A DNA stretch of 64,000 nucleotides from Vibrio genomosp. F10 str. ZF-129 (GCF_000287055.2 NZ_AJYQ02000097.1:27232-91231), one strand, 5' to 3'. Counted from the first letter of the stretch, positions 20,286-31,944 are shown. Numbers and translations: made by a program. Notes: a model not told the origin generated them from the letters alone.

Positions 20286-20305
20286 TCGCAAACGTTTGCT
20301 ATAAT
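20286..20305 (+). promoter_or_regulatory. PurR operator overlapping the -10 of gsk
   Basis: TCGCAAACGTTTGCTA contains the perfect 12-bp palindrome GCAAACGTTTGC, the core of the PurR consensus. It runs directly into TATAAT (20300-20305), a perfect -10. gsk starts 70 bases later. PurR bound here would block RNA polymerase. Confidence 0.75.
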
Positions 20306-20374
20306 TAGCTAGATTGCCGCGTGTTATTGAGCGCGGTAGAATCCACCCTTCATCCTTAATACGAACTGTCGCTT

Positions 20375-21679
20375 ATGAAATTCCCTGGTCAACGCAAATC
20401 CAAGCATTATTTTCCTGTTCACGCTCGTGATCCTTTAGTGAGTCAAGCTCAAGAAAGTAAAAAAATGTCACAAACCCATATTATTGGCATTGATCAAACG
20501 CTTGTTGATATCGAAGCGAAAGTAACCTCTGATCTTATTGAAGAATATAATTTGAGCAAAGGGCACTCATTAGTTATTGATGATGCAACCGCTGAAGCGC
20601 TATACAATCATTTAAAAAAAGAGCAGCTCATCACGAATGAACATGCTGGCGGAACCATTGGGAATACGCTGCATAATTATTCCGTGTTAGCCGATGACCG
20701 TTCTACTTTATTAGGGGTGATGAGCCAAGATATTAAAATTGGCAGTTATGGTTATCAATATTTATGCAATACGTCGAGCCGAATGGATCTTAATCATCTG
20801 CAAGGTGTTGATGGCGCAATAGGGCGATGTTTTGCTTTGATAACGGAAGATGGAGAACGGACTTTTGCAATCAGTGAAGGTCAAATGAATCAACTTCATC
20901 CAGACAGTATTCCTGAATCTATATTTAAAAATGCTTCAGCTCTGGTTATCACCGCTTATTTAGTTCGCTGTAAAGAGGGCGACCCAATGCCTCTAGCAAC
21001 GATGAAAGCAATTGAGTATGCAAAGAAGAATAATGTCCCAGTCGTATTAACGTTAGGAACAAAATACGTTATTCAGAATGATCCTTTATTCTGGCAAGAA
21101 TTTTTAAAAGAACATATTTCCGTTGTTGCAATGAATGAAGAAGAATCGGAAGCTTTAACCGGTGAACACGATCCTTTAGTCGCTGCAGATATTACTTTGA
21201 ATTGGGTTGATTTAGTTTTATGTACGGCTGGCCCTGTTGGCTTATTTATGGCGGGCTATACGGAAGATGCGGCGAAACGAGAAACGTCGTTACCATTAAT
21301 GCCAGGATCGATTGCTGAATTTAATCGATATGAGTTTAGCCGACCTGCAGCGAAATCTATGTGTGATAATCCGATTAAGGTGTATTCACATATAGCGCCA
21401 TATATGGGCGGGCCAGAGAAAATTAAAAATACCAATGGGGCAGGAGATGCCGCCCTCTCTGCGTTACTGCATGATATGGCTGCTAACACATATCACCGTG
21501 AAAATATTCCAAACTCAAGTAAGCATGCTCATACATTTCTGACTTACTCATCGTTTTCACAAGTGTGTAAATATTCTAATAGAGCGAGCTATGAAGTATT
21601 AGCTCAGCATTCACCAAGATTATCGAAGGGTTTACCTGAAAGGGAAGACAGCTTAGAAGAATCTTATTGGGAACGATAA
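20375..21679 (+). CDS. gsk: Inosine-guanosine kinase
   Basis: A 434-residue PfkB-family kinase with the same length and N-terminus (MKFPGQRKSKHYFPV) as E. coli Gsk. It salvages inosine and guanosine to IMP and GMP. The C-terminal PfkB signature with the catalytic base is NTNGAGDAALSALLHD near residue 350; GGTIGNTLHNYSVL near 90 is the nucleoside-binding region. The PurR box at its promoter places salvage under purine feedback. Confidence 0.96.
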   Translation: MKFPGQRKSKHYFPVHARDPLVSQAQESKKMSQTHIIGIDQTLVDIEAKVTSDLIEEYNLSKGHSLVIDDATAEALYNHLKKEQLITNEHAGGTIGNTLHNYSVLADDRSTLLGVMSQDIKIGSYGYQYLCNTSSRMDLNHLQGVDGAIGRCFALITEDGERTFAISEGQMNQLHPDSIPESIFKNASALVITAYLVRCKEGDPMPLATMKAIEYAKKNNVPVVLTLGTKYVIQNDPLFWQEFLKEHISVVAMNEEESEALTGEHDPLVAADITLNWVDLVLCTAGPVGLFMAGYTEDAAKRETSLPLMPGSIAEFNRYEFSRPAAKSMCDNPIKVYSHIAPYMGGPEKIKNTNGAGDAALSALLHDMAANTYHRENIPNSSKHAHTFLTYSSFSQVCKYSNRASYEVLAQHSPRLSKGLPEREDSLEESYWER

Positions 21680-21684
21680 AAGAG

Positions 21685-21713
21685 AAAGGCTCCTTTAAAG
21701 GAGCCTTTTATAT
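21685..21713. terminator. Bidirectional terminator between gsk and hns
   Basis: AAAGGCTCC/GGAGCCTTT stem with a TTTAAA loop between convergent genes, with T-rich flanks on both strands. Confidence 0.92.
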
Positions 21714-21736
21714 TTAATGATGTTTTAAAAACGAAA

Positions 21737-22153
21737 TTAAAGTGCAAATTCTTCTAATGATTTACCCGCATCAAGCTGAGTTTGAATTGCAGAAGGTGTA
21801 CGGCCTTGACCGGTCCAAGTCTTTTCTTCGCCATTAGTATCTACATACTTATATTTTGCAGGGCGAGGAGCACGTTTAGCTTTTACTTTACCCGTCTTAG
21901 TTTTTGTTTCGCCGGATAACGCAGAAATAAGCGCTTCAACATCAATACCGTCTTTTGAAATCTGTTCAGCAATAGCGGCCAGTTTTTGTTCTTGTTCCGC
22001 TTTAGCTGCACGCTCTTCAGCTTCAGCTTCGTTACGCTCTTGAACAACAATCGTTAATTTATCTAAGGCTTCTTCTAGTTGCTCTAAGGTTAATTCGCGA
22101 GCAAAGGCACGAAGGCTACGAATATTTAATAGTGTTTTTGATAGTTCCGACAT
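21737..22153 (-). CDS. hns: H-NS family nucleoid-associated protein (VicH type)
   Basis: 138 residues. The N-terminal coiled-coil oligomerisation domain (1-65, rich in Glu/Ala/Gln) is joined by a Lys/Ala/Pro linker (about 85-97) to the C-terminal AT-hook-like DNA-binding domain with TWTGQGRTPSAIQ. H-NS silences AT-rich and horizontally acquired DNA. It is a single gene; its 5' region is AT-rich, in line with the autoregulation known for the family. Confidence 0.95.
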   Translation of the reverse strand: MSELSKTLLNIRSLRAFARELTLEQLEEALDKLTIVVQERNEAEAEERAAKAEQEQKLAAIAEQISKDGIDVEALISALSGETKTKTGKVKAKRAPRPAKYKYVDTNGEEKTWTGQGRTPSAIQTQLDAGKSLEEFAL

Positions 22154-22433
22154 GTCTATTCCTATGAAAATAAATTGTATTGGCTGATATTAATCTGCAA
22201 ATAGATTTAACACAATAATGAAATCAAAATAAATACTAGCATATAAATAGATTATATATCGTCATATTAATGTAAATAGAGGTAATTGTTGTATCAGATA
22301 TTAGAAAAAAGTTTGCCTTAATAGAAATAGTCGAACAGTTCACGTATTTCACGTGTTGCATAATAAAGCGCGTGGAGTGTTAGCACTGTTGGTGGATAAA
22401 ATTTATTATTGATAGCTTATTTCGAGTTAAATA
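22154..22433. other. AT-rich control region upstream of hns
   Basis: About 280 bases with no credible ORF, very AT-rich (many AATAAA/ATATAT stretches). It should contain the hns promoter and likely H-NS self-binding sites. No further element was recognised. Confidence 0.5.
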
Positions 22434-22461
22434 TTGCAAAGAGGTGGTTTGTAAGTACAAT
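22434..22461 (+). promoter_or_regulatory. Candidate promoter of the riboswitch-transporter unit
   Basis: TTGCAA, a 16-base spacer and TACAAT, placed about 75 bases before the riboswitch aptamer. By eye only. Confidence 0.4.
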
Positions 22462-22535
22462 AGAATCTTCTTTAAGTGTGAGGCCAGTTAAATTGTTGTT
22501 AATTTAAAGTAACGGCGGTTTTTTATGCCTTGCAC

Positions 22536-22696
22536 GGTAGAGGCGCGAGATAGAAGAGTCGATGTTATTGGGGTGATGCCAATGAATAACATTAAAAGGC
22601 TATTTCGCCGAAGTGAAAGTGTGAAATCATCACCTTTTGCTGGGGGTGTACTCAATAGGTACATCACTGCCATAGTCTATAATTTTTACACTATGG
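22536..22696 (+). promoter_or_regulatory. Lysine riboswitch (L-box) upstream of the NhaC-family transporter
   Basis: The conserved L-box blocks occur in order. They are GGTAGAGGCGCG, AGAAGAGTC, AAAAGG...TTCGCCGAAG, then TTTTGCTGGGGGTG and CACTGCC, which closes P1 with GGTAG. The aptamer spans about 22536-22671. A second hairpin, CCATAGT/ACTATGG (22670-22696), shares two bases with the 3' side of P1 and could be part of the expression switch. An AT-rich stem with a T-run at 22752-22784 could be the terminator. Lysine binding should lower expression of the transporter behind it. Confidence 0.88.
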
Positions 22697-22751
22697 AGCG
22701 CTACTGTAGAGTTAGGTTTTTGTCATTGTTAGCCTTTCACTTCGTTCAATG

Positions 22752-22784
22752 AAATTTCGATGAGTTACTATCACGAAATTTTTC
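22752..22784 (+). terminator. Possible riboswitch-controlled terminator
   Basis: AAATTTCG(A)TG/CACGAAATTT with one bulge followed by TTT, 80 bases after the aptamer and 43 bases before the start codon. The stem is weak and AT-rich, so control could instead act on translation. Confidence 0.35.
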
Positions 22785-22826
22785 TGCAGTAGATCTCTTG
22801 CCATTACTAACTGGTTTTTGAAGATC

Positions 22827-24428
22827 ATGAATTTAATCGATTTTGCATCATCCCCTTTGTCACTCTTGCCTCCAATTGTGGCGTTAAGTCTTGCTATTAT
22901 TACCCGCCGCGTTCTAATTTCGCTTGGTGTCGGCATCGTACTCGGTGCGTTGCTACTTACTGATTACTCCGCCACCGGCATGGCCGGGTACGTCGGTAAA
23001 ACCGTATCAAGTGTCTTTATTGAAGACGGAAGCATTAACTCATGGAATATGAGTATCGTTGGTTTCTTGCTTTTATTAGGCATGATGACCGCTCTTTTAA
23101 CCATGTCTGGCGGTACTCGAGCATTTGCCGAGTGGGCACAAACTCGTGTGAAGAGTAAACGCGGTTCTAAACTGCTAGCCGCCTGCTTAGGGGTATTCAT
23201 CTTTATTGATGATTATTTTAACAGTTTGGCTGTGGGCGCTATTTCCCGGCCCGTCACTGATCGCTATTATGTTTCGCGCTCAAAACTTGCCTACATCCTC
23301 GACTCTACCGCCGCACCAATGTGTGTGTTGATGCCTGCATCAAGTTGGGGTGCTTACATCATGACGATTGTCGGTGGAATATTAATTTCTCACGGTGTCA
23401 CTGAGTATTCAGCGATCGGTGCGTATGTGCGCATGATCCCAATGAACTTCTATGCGGTGTTTGCTCTCTTAATGGTATTTGCGGTTGTTTGGTTCCAGCT
23501 TGATGTGGGGCAAATGCGTAAACACGAAATTCAAGCATCTCAAGGCCGTGGGTTTGATGGGGATAAAGAAGCCGATCTACCACAAGCTCATGAACTAAAT
23601 GAAGAGCTAGATATTCAAGAAAGTGAACACGGTAAGGTATCGGATCTGGTCCTACCGATTCTGTGTCTTATCGTCGCGACGGTTTCTGCCATGCTTTACA
23701 CAGGTGGTTCTGCGCTTAAGGCGGACGGTCAAGCTTTCTCATTATTGGGGGCATTTGAAAATACCGACGTTGGTATGTCACTTATTTATGGTGGCATTAC
23801 GGGTTTTGTTGTTGCGTTAGTGACTGTGCTAAAACAAAAAATGTCGCCTAGTGATATTGGTGTGACGCTTTGGATTGGTGCTAAGTCTATGTTTGGCGCA
23901 ATTTTGATTCTTATTTTCGCATGGACGATTGGTACCGTTATTGGTGACATGAACACCGGTGCTTATTTATCTTCTCAGATTGAAGGTAGTATTAGCCCAA
24001 TGTGGTTGCCGGTTATTTTATTCCTATTATCTGGCTTAATGGCTTTCTCCACGGGCACTTCTTGGGGCACGTTTGGCATTATGCTGCCTATAGCGGGTGA
24101 TATGGCTGGCGCAACGGATGTTGCACTGATGCTACCGATGCTAAGCGCAGTGTTAGCTGGCTCTGTATTTGGTGATCACTGTTCTCCAATCTCAGATACG
24201 ACTATTTTGTCATCAACGGGTGCTCGTTGTAATCATATTGACCATGTTGCCACGCAATTACCTTACGCACTGTCGGTTGCGTTGGTGTCGTGTATTGGCT
24301 TCATTGTGCTGGGTATTACCGCGTCGGTATTGTTCTCGTTCCTAGCGTCACTGATTACCTTTGTGTTGGTTTGTTTTGCAATGTCCGTGATTGCAAAATC
24401 AAAAGTAACAAGTTACCAAAACGCTTAG
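22827..24428 (+). CDS. NhaC-family Na+/H+ antiporter-like transporter, probable lysine carrier (LysW)
   Basis: 533 residues with about 11-12 hydrophobic segments. Conserved NhaC-superfamily blocks are GVFIFIDDYFNSLAVG (about residues 124-139), STAAPMCVLMPASSWGAY (about 160-178), FSTGTSWGTFGIMLP (about 412-426) and VFGDHCSPISDTTILSS (about 450-466). By homology alone it is a Na+/H+ antiporter. The lysine riboswitch in its leader is the strongest clue to the real substrate, and riboswitch-linked NhaC members have been proposed as lysine transporters (LysW). The ATG at 22827 has only a weak GAAG ribosome site; a TTG nine bases upstream is possible. Confidence 0.85.
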   Translation: MNLIDFASSPLSLLPPIVALSLAIITRRVLISLGVGIVLGALLLTDYSATGMAGYVGKTVSSVFIEDGSINSWNMSIVGFLLLLGMMTALLTMSGGTRAFAEWAQTRVKSKRGSKLLAACLGVFIFIDDYFNSLAVGAISRPVTDRYYVSRSKLAYILDSTAAPMCVLMPASSWGAYIMTIVGGILISHGVTEYSAIGAYVRMIPMNFYAVFALLMVFAVVWFQLDVGQMRKHEIQASQGRGFDGDKEADLPQAHELNEELDIQESEHGKVSDLVLPILCLIVATVSAMLYTGGSALKADGQAFSLLGAFENTDVGMSLIYGGITGFVVALVTVLKQKMSPSDIGVTLWIGAKSMFGAILILIFAWTIGTVIGDMNTGAYLSSQIEGSISPMWLPVILFLLSGLMAFSTGTSWGTFGIMLPIAGDMAGATDVALMLPMLSAVLAGSVFGDHCSPISDTTILSSTGARCNHIDHVATQLPYALSVALVSCIGFIVLGITASVLFSFLASLITFVLVCFAMSVIAKSKVTSYQNA

Positions 24429-24451
24429 TTCTAACGACTTATCTATATAAA

Positions 24452-24476
24452 AGAAGGCTTAGGCCTTCTTTTTTTG
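24452..24476 (+). terminator. Rho-independent terminator of the NhaC-family transporter
   Basis: AGAAGGCTT/AGGCCTTCT stem followed by seven Ts, 24 bases after the stop. Confidence 0.92.
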
Positions 24477-24580
24477 TGGAAAGCAAATAAAAACTAAAAA
24501 GTACTAATTAAAGGTTGCAAATGATACATAGCTTAGTTAGTGTGGTTATCAACGAAGCAACATTAGCAGAGCCAATAAGT

Positions 24581-24628
24581 ATGCGTTATATTACTATGAA
24601 TATTCATCACCATCATCACCCTATCTAG
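24581..24628 (+). CDS. hisL: his operon leader peptide
   Basis: A 15-codon ORF reading MRYITMNIHHHHHPI with five consecutive His codons (CAT CAC CAT CAT CAC) followed by Pro, as in enterobacterial HisL. An alternative start at 24596 gives a 10-residue peptide. Ribosome stalling at the His codons when charged tRNA-His is scarce would control the downstream hairpins. Confidence 0.9.
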   Translation: MRYITMNIHHHHHPI

Positions 24629-24652
24629 TCTTTCGGGGAGATATACGCATAC

Positions 24653-24737
24653 CCGGGAGGCAGAAGCTCCCGGAGGTGAAATTGGTAAAACAAGATTCAA
24701 ACCCTCGGGAGACATGCAGTCTCCCGAGGGTTTTTTA
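24653..24737 (+). promoter_or_regulatory. his attenuator (alternative hairpins and terminator)
   Basis: Hairpin CCGGGAG/CTCCCGG (24653-24673) follows the leader peptide. The terminator stem AACCCTCGGGAGAC/GTCTCCCGAGGGTT with six Ts is at 24700-24737. CGGGAG and CTCCCG are repeated in both hairpins, so the 3' arm of the first (CTCCCG) can pair with the 5' arm of the terminator (CGGGAG) and act as antiterminator. This is classical His-codon attenuation. Confidence 0.9.
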
Positions 24738-24792
24738 GTTTTAAGCTTGAACGAAATTTAATAAATTCAACAATTTGTACAGGGAAGAAATA

Positions 24793-25689
24793 ATGCAAAC
24801 ACAACGTCTAAGAATTGCTATTCAAAAGAAAGGTCGCTTGAGTAAAGAGTGCCAAGAGTTACTTAAGAAGTGTGGTGTGAAATTTATCGTGATGGGCGAA
24901 CGCCTTGTTGTTCATTCACTGAATATGCCCATAGATCTGCTTCTTGTGCGTGATGATGATATTCCAGGCTTGATTATGGACGGTGTGGTTGATCTCGGTT
25001 TCATTGGTGAAAATGAACTTGAAGAAGTTCGCCTAGATCGCAAAGCACTGGGTAAACCTAACGAGTATGTAGCGTTACGACGTTTAGATTTTGGTGGCTG
25101 TCGCTTATCGATTGCTATCAATAAAGATGAAAAGTACAACGGCCCTCAAGATCTCGCCGGTAAGCGCATTGCAACCACATACCCTCAGCTATTAAAAGCG
25201 TTTATGGATGAGCAAGGTGTTGACTACAGTGCTTGTATGCTAACGGGATCGGTAGAAGTCGCTCCTCGCGCTGGCCTTTCCGATGCCATTGCCGATTTAG
25301 TCTCGACGGGGGCCACATTAGAAGCGAACGGATTAAAAGAAGCGGAAGTCATTTTCAAATCTAAAGCAACATTGATTCAACGCAACGGTGACTTTGATGC
25401 TGATAAGCAAGCACTTATCGATAAGTTATTGACCCGTATGCAAGGCGTCCAACAGGCGAAAGAGTCGAAGTACATCATGCTTCACGCCCCTGTATCGAAG
25501 CTAGAGCAAATTAAAGCGCTTCTCCCAGGAGCAGAAGATCCAACAGTATTGCCATTGTCCTCTGATACAGAGAAAGTCGCTGTTCACCTAGTGAGTACTG
25601 AGAACCTATTTTGGGAAACAATGGAACAGTTGAAGGAACTGGGTGCAAGCTCGATTCTTGTCCTTCCAATTGAAAAAATGATGGGGTAA
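24793..25689 (+). CDS. hisG: ATP phosphoribosyltransferase (long form)
   Basis: 298 residues (E. coli HisG: 299). First and feedback-inhibited step of histidine synthesis: ATP + PRPP to phosphoribosyl-ATP. The periplasmic-binding-like catalytic core contains [13 protein letters not shown] and the PRPP-binding [15 protein letters not shown] (about residues 172-186). The C-terminal ACT-like domain, with [13 protein letters not shown], binds histidine. The ATG at 24793 has AGGGAAG ahead; an upstream in-frame start at 24775 is rejected because it contains the ribosome site. Confidence 0.97.
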   Translation: MQTQRLRIAIQKKGRLSKECQELLKKCGVKFIVMGERLVVHSLNMPIDLLLVRDDDIPGLIMDGVVDLGFIGENELEEVRLDRKALGKPNEYVALRRLDFGGCRLSIAINKDEKYNGPQDLAGKRIATTYPQLLKAFMDEQGVDYSACMLTGSVEVAPRAGLSDAIADLVSTGATLEANGLKEAEVIFKSKATLIQRNGDFDADKQALIDKLLTRMQGVQQAKESKYIMLHAPVSKLEQIKALLPGAEDPTVLPLSSDTEKVAVHLVSTENLFWETMEQLKELGASSILVLPIEKMMG

Positions 25690-25693
25690 GTCC

Positions 25694-26992
25694 ATGAGAA
25701 CAGTTGTTTGGCAATCATTAAGCGAATCTCAACAAGACTCGATATTGGAGCGTCCAGCCATTACAGAAGGCGCTAACATTACCGCCTCGGTATCAGACGT
25801 CATTGCAAATGTCCGCAACGAAGGCGATAAAGCGCTTAAAGAACTGACCCAAAAATTTGACGGCGTTGAATTGGATTCTATACGCGTATCAAGCGACGAA
25901 ATCGAGTCAGCATCAGCGAAGCTTGGGGACGAAATAAAAGCTGCGCTTGAACAAGCGTATAGCAACATTGCAAAGTTCCATAAAGCACAAATACCTCAGC
26001 CATTGAGTGTCGAAACACAACCAGGTGTGGTTTGTGAGCAAGTAACACGGCCCATTAATACGGTTGGATTGTATATTCCAGGTGGCAGCGCGCCACTACC
26101 TTCAACAGTCTTAATGCTTGGGGTTCCCGCTCAAATAGCAGGATGCCGTAAAGTGGTTTTATGCTCTCCACCGCCTATTGCCGATGAAATTTTATATGTT
26201 GCGAAGCTATGTGGAATCGATGAAGTCTACAGCGTTGGTGGCGGTCAAGCGATTGCAGCGATGGCATATGGGACGGAAAGTATCACGAAAGTGGACAAAA
26301 TATTCGGACCTGGAAATGCTTATGTAACAGAAGCGAAAAGGCAGGTGAGCAATGATTTTCGTGGTGCAGCGATAGATATGCCTGCAGGCCCGTCAGAAGT
26401 ATTAGTTCTAGCCGATGAGACAGCAGACGCTGACTTTATTGCGGCAGACCTACTTAGCCAAGCTGAACATGGTCCAGATTCACAAGTCGTATTAGTGACA
26501 CCATCGGCGGTAATCGCAGACCAAGTGACCGATGCGGTCCAGCGACAATTAAAAGAACTATCGCGCGCAGATATTGCCCAAAAGGCATTAGCATCGAGCT
26601 TGGTGATTATTGCTGACTCGGTGACACAAGCGATATCTATTTCAAATTACTATGGTCCAGAGCACTTGATTGTTCAAACGAAAAGCCCGCGTGAGTTGTT
26701 GCCGTTGCTTGATAATGCAGGTTCGATTTTCTTAGGTGACTGGTCTCCTGAATCTGCCGGTGATTATGCGTCTGGAACGAACCACGTATTACCAACGTAT
26801 GGCTATACCAAAACGTATTCAAGCTTGGGCTTAGCCGATTTCTCGAAGAGAATGACGGTTCAAGAGCTCACTGCAGATGGACTTAAGCTACTGGCTCCAA
26901 CCGTTGTGATAATGGCGGAAGCGGAAGGCTTAGATGCGCACAAACGCGCGGTAACTATTCGCATTGAAAAATTGGCGCAAGGAGAAAGCTGA
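25694..26992 (+). CDS. hisD: Histidinol dehydrogenase
   Basis: 432 residues. A Zn-dependent, NAD-linked four-electron oxidation of histidinol to histidine. The family signature [16 protein letters not shown], the Zn-site block [12 protein letters not shown] and the later YGPEHLIVQ are visible. It starts four bases after hisG, and its stop overlaps the hisC start (TGATG). Confidence 0.97.
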   Translation: MRTVVWQSLSESQQDSILERPAITEGANITASVSDVIANVRNEGDKALKELTQKFDGVELDSIRVSSDEIESASAKLGDEIKAALEQAYSNIAKFHKAQIPQPLSVETQPGVVCEQVTRPINTVGLYIPGGSAPLPSTVLMLGVPAQIAGCRKVVLCSPPPIADEILYVAKLCGIDEVYSVGGGQAIAAMAYGTESITKVDKIFGPGNAYVTEAKRQVSNDFRGAAIDMPAGPSEVLVLADETADADFIAADLLSQAEHGPDSQVVLVTPSAVIADQVTDAVQRQLKELSRADIAQKALASSLVIIADSVTQAISISNYYGPEHLIVQTKSPRELLPLLDNAGSIFLGDWSPESAGDYASGTNHVLPTYGYTKTYSSLGLADFSKRMTVQELTADGLKLLAPTVVIMAEAEGLDAHKRAVTIRIEKLAQGES

Positions 26993-28032
26993 TGGAAAAG
27001 CTCGCTCGCAAGCAAGTTCAGGCTTTAACGCCTTATTTGTCAGCAAGACGTATTGGTGGCACTGGGGATGTTTGGCTTAATGCCAATGAATCTCCATTTA
27101 ATAATGAATACAAAACAGATTTTGCTCGATTGAACCGTTACAGCGAATGCCAGCCAAAGGCTTTGATACAAGCTTATGCTGATTACGCGAATGTGACTGC
27201 TGAGCAAACGCTGACAACCAGGGGTGCAGATGAAGGAATTGAGCTTTTAATTCGCGCCTTCTGTGAACCAAATGAAGACGCCATTCTATACTGCCCACCA
27301 ACGTATGGGATGTATGCGATCAGTGCTGAAACCATTGGCGTGGAGAGAAAGGTCGTCCCTCTTACTTCCGATTGGCAATTGGATCTTGAGGGCATCAAAC
27401 AAAACTTAGACAAGGTAAAGCTCGTTTTCGTATGCAGCCCTAACAATCCAACCGGTAACTTAGTTAGAAGGGAAGATATTGTTTCTTTGCTTGAAATGAC
27501 CAAAGATCGCGCCATTGTTGTCATGGATGAAGCGTATATCGATTTTTGCCCTGAGGCGTCAACGGTTGATTTGTTAGCTCAATATCCAAATTTGGCGATA
27601 TTACGTACCTTATCTAAGGCTTTTGCATTGGCTGGATTACGTTGCGGTTTTACACTCGCTAACAAAGAAATCATCGACGTACTTCTTAAGGTTATCGCGC
27701 CTTATCCGGTGCCGATTCCTGTGGCTGAAATTGCACAACAAGCGTTATCAGAAACTGGGCTCGCTCGAGCGAAATATCAAGTCCTTGATTTAAGTGCGAA
27801 CAGAGCGTATTTGCAGGCTGGCTTATCGGTCTTGCCTCAACTTACGGTCTTTGAGGGCTGGGGCAATTATTTATTGGTGAAATTCCAAGATGGTGATGCT
27901 CTATTCAAAGCCGCTTGGGACAGTGGCATCATATTAAGAAACTCTCCAATCGAAAATTGCGTTCGTATCAGTATTGGTAATCGTGAAGAGTGTGAGAAAA
28001 CACTGGGTTTTATTAGAAATTACTACGCTTAG
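26992..28032 (+). CDS. hisC: Histidinol-phosphate aminotransferase
   Basis: 346 residues, class II PLP aminotransferase. [13 protein letters not shown] near residue 26, CSPNNPTGN near 150, VMDEAYIDF and the PLP Lys in [16 protein letters not shown] (about residues 204-219) are present. It is translationally coupled to hisD and separated from hisB by 53 bases. Confidence 0.96.
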   Translation: MEKLARKQVQALTPYLSARRIGGTGDVWLNANESPFNNEYKTDFARLNRYSECQPKALIQAYADYANVTAEQTLTTRGADEGIELLIRAFCEPNEDAILYCPPTYGMYAISAETIGVERKVVPLTSDWQLDLEGIKQNLDKVKLVFVCSPNNPTGNLVRREDIVSLLEMTKDRAIVVMDEAYIDFCPEASTVDLLAQYPNLAILRTLSKAFALAGLRCGFTLANKEIIDVLLKVIAPYPVPIPVAEIAQQALSETGLARAKYQVLDLSANRAYLQAGLSVLPQLTVFEGWGNYLLVKFQDGDALFKAAWDSGIILRNSPIENCVRISIGNREECEKTLGFIRNYYA

Positions 28033-28085
28033 GTATTTTAGGGCAAAGCCTATTTGCCTAAACTATTTTTTAAAAGGAAGTTCGT

Positions 28086-29159
28086 GTGAGTAAGCAACAG
28101 AAAATATTATTTATTGACCGTGATGGCACCTTAATTGTTGAGCCTCCGATCGATTTCCAAGTAGACCGCTTAGATAAGTTGAAATTGGAACCGTTCGTCA
28201 TTCCTAGCCTGCTATCACTTCAAGCAGCGGGTTACCGCCTTGTTATGGTGACTAACCAAGATGGCTTAGGAACAGATAGCTACCCGCAAGCTGACTTTGA
28301 TGCACCGCAAAATATGATGATGGAGATCTTCGAATCTCAAGGCGTTATTTTTGACGACGTGCTAATTTGCCCACACTTTGATGAAGATAATTGCTCTTGC
28401 CGTAAGCCTAAGCTAGGTATGGTGAAAGAGTATCTTCAGGGTGGCAAAGTCGATTTCGCTCAATCCGTGGTCATAGGTGACAGAGAAACAGACTTGCAGC
28501 TCGCTGAAAACATGGCGATTCGTGGTATTCAGTACAACCCTGAGACAATGGGTTGGAAACAGATCCTGAAAGACTTGACGGTCAATGCGCGTACTGCAAA
28601 AGTCGTTCGTACTACCAAAGAAACCGATATTAATGTGTTCGTTAATCTGGATGAAACCGGTGGAAACAGCATTGATACTGGGATGGGCTTTTTTGACCAT
28701 ATGCTGGATCAAATCGCCACTCACGGCGGCTTTCAATTAAAGCTGGATGTCAAAGGCGACCTTCACATTGACGATCACCACACTATCGAAGATACCGCTC
28801 TTGCCCTTGGTGAAGCGCTTAGAGAAGCCTTAGGTGACAAACGAGGCATTGGGCGTTTTGGCTTTAGTTTGCCTATGGATGAGTGTCTAGCGCAATGTGC
28901 CCTGGATCTGTCTGGGCGTCCTTACCTTAAATTTGATGCCAAGTTCTCAAGAGAGCAAGTTGGTGATTTGTCGACAGAAATGGTGGTTCATTTCTTCCGC
29001 TCACTCACTGATACATTAGCGTGTACGTTGCACTTATCCTCGGCTGGTGACAACGATCACCACATTATTGAGAGCCTGTTTAAAGCGTTTGGTCGCACGG
29101 TTCGCCAAGCGATTAAAGTGGAAGGAACGGAACTACCGAGCAGTAAAGGCGTACTTTAA
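28086..29159 (+). CDS. hisB: Bifunctional histidinol-phosphatase/imidazoleglycerol-phosphate dehydratase
   Basis: 357 residues (E. coli HisB: 355), GTG start. The N-terminal HAD phosphatase domain (1-165) has [18 protein letters not shown], a Zn-binding Cys/His cluster around [15 protein letters not shown] and [10 protein letters not shown]. The C-terminal dehydratase (170-357) has the His-rich motifs [26 protein letters not shown] and [15 protein letters not shown]. The fusion is typical of gammaproteobacteria. Confidence 0.97.
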   Translation: MSKQQKILFIDRDGTLIVEPPIDFQVDRLDKLKLEPFVIPSLLSLQAAGYRLVMVTNQDGLGTDSYPQADFDAPQNMMMEIFESQGVIFDDVLICPHFDEDNCSCRKPKLGMVKEYLQGGKVDFAQSVVIGDRETDLQLAENMAIRGIQYNPETMGWKQILKDLTVNARTAKVVRTTKETDINVFVNLDETGGNSIDTGMGFFDHMLDQIATHGGFQLKLDVKGDLHIDDHHTIEDTALALGEALREALGDKRGIGRFGFSLPMDECLAQCALDLSGRPYLKFDAKFSREQVGDLSTEMVVHFFRSLTDTLACTLHLSSAGDNDHHIIESLFKAFGRTVRQAIKVEGTELPSSKGVL

Positions 29160-29171
29160 TAAGGAAGTATT

Positions 29172-29786
29172 ATGAGCGATCAGAAAGTCGTCATTATTGA
29201 TACAGGATGTGCGAACGTCTCTTCAGTGAAATTTGCCATCGAGCGGTTGGGCTACAAGGTTACGATTTCAAAGCAACCAGAAGTGGTGTTGGCCGCTGAT
29301 AAGCTGTTTCTACCGGGGGTGGGAACCGCAAGCGAAGCAATGAAAAACTTGCAAGAACGCGATCTCATTGAACTGGTTAAAAAAGTGGATAAACCACTGC
29401 TAGGTATATGCCTAGGCATGCAGCTTTTGGGCCGTGCTTCCCAGGAGAAAGGTCAAAAAGCGGATCAAATTGTCGAGTGTTTAGGTCTGTGTGAAGGCGA
29501 AGTTAAACGCTTACAAACCGGCGATTTACCGCTGCCTCATATGGGGTGGAATACCGTTCAAGCGACACCTGATCACCCGCTGTTTAAAGGTATAGAAACG
29601 AACGAGTATTTTTACTTTGTCCATAGTTTTGCGATGCCAGTAGGTGAATACACGATTGGGCAATGTGACTACGGAACTCCATTTACGGCGGCACTTCAAA
29701 GTGGCAATTATTATGGCGTTCAATTTCACCCAGAACGTTCAAGCAAAGCCGGTTCGAAACTCATTCAAAATTTCTTAGAACTGTAG
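29172..29786 (+). CDS. hisH: Imidazole glycerol phosphate synthase, glutamine amidotransferase subunit
   Basis: 204-residue class I amidotransferase. The nucleophile Cys lies in [11 protein letters not shown], the catalytic His/Glu in VQFHPERSS, and an early [16 protein letters not shown] stretch is typical. It supplies ammonia to HisF. Confidence 0.97.
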   Translation: MSDQKVVIIDTGCANVSSVKFAIERLGYKVTISKQPEVVLAADKLFLPGVGTASEAMKNLQERDLIELVKKVDKPLLGICLGMQLLGRASQEKGQKADQIVECLGLCEGEVKRLQTGDLPLPHMGWNTVQATPDHPLFKGIETNEYFYFVHSFAMPVGEYTIGQCDYGTPFTAALQSGNYYGVQFHPERSSKAGSKLIQNFLEL

Positions 29787-29804
29787 TGACCGTTCTGAGC
29801 GTAG

Positions 29805-31308
<1,504 letters not shown>

Positions 31309-31312
<4 letters not shown>

Positions 31313-31944
31313 GTTTTAATGTATCGAAGATAAATGATCTTTCTGAAAGAATAGACTGGAATAAAGTCGATGGTTTGGTTCCTGCTGTTGTGCAAGACTT
31401 TACCTCAGGGCAAGTCTTGATGATGGGCTACATGAATCAGGCAGCGCTTGATAAAACAGAAGAAACTCAGCAGGTTACATTTTTCTCAAGAACCAAAGAG
31501 CGCCTTTGGACCAAAGGTGAAACATCAGGGAACGTTCTTCAATTGGTGAATATTTCCCTTGATTGCGATAATGACACGCTTCTTGTCAAGGCCAATCCCA
31601 TTGGTCCTACGTGTCACACCGGTACCACAACATGTTGGGATGCGGATAAGCAAGAAGAGTCTCAAATGGTGTGGCTTCATCAACTTGAGCAGCTATTGGC
31701 TGCCCGCAAGGACGCCGATCCAGAATCCTCTTATACCGCCAGTCTCTATGCTCGTGGTACAAAGCGTATTTCGCAGAAAGTCGGCGAAGAAGGCGTTGAA
31801 GTCGCGCTTGCGGCAACGTCGGGTGACAAGGCGGAGTTAGTTTGTGAATCTGCTGATCTTATTTACCATTTGATGGTGCTACTGCAAGATCAAGGTTTAT
31901 CAATGAATGATGTTGTCAATAAGCTAAAAGAGCGTCATAAATAG
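31309..31944 (+). CDS. hisI: Phosphoribosyl-AMP cyclohydrolase/phosphoribosyl-ATP pyrophosphatase
   Basis: 211 residues, the fused HisI-HisE bifunctional enzyme (steps 2 and 3). The cyclohydrolase domain (1-115) has [18 protein letters not shown] and the Zn ligands DCDNDTLL and [10 protein letters not shown]. The pyrophosphohydrolase domain (120-211) has [13 protein letters not shown]. Last gene of hisGDCBHAFI. Confidence 0.97.

Noticed and set aside
22712..22936. 74-codon minus-strand ORF over the riboswitch downstream part and transporter start
   Set aside because: It overlaps the real transporter gene and riboswitch region and shows no protein-like pattern.
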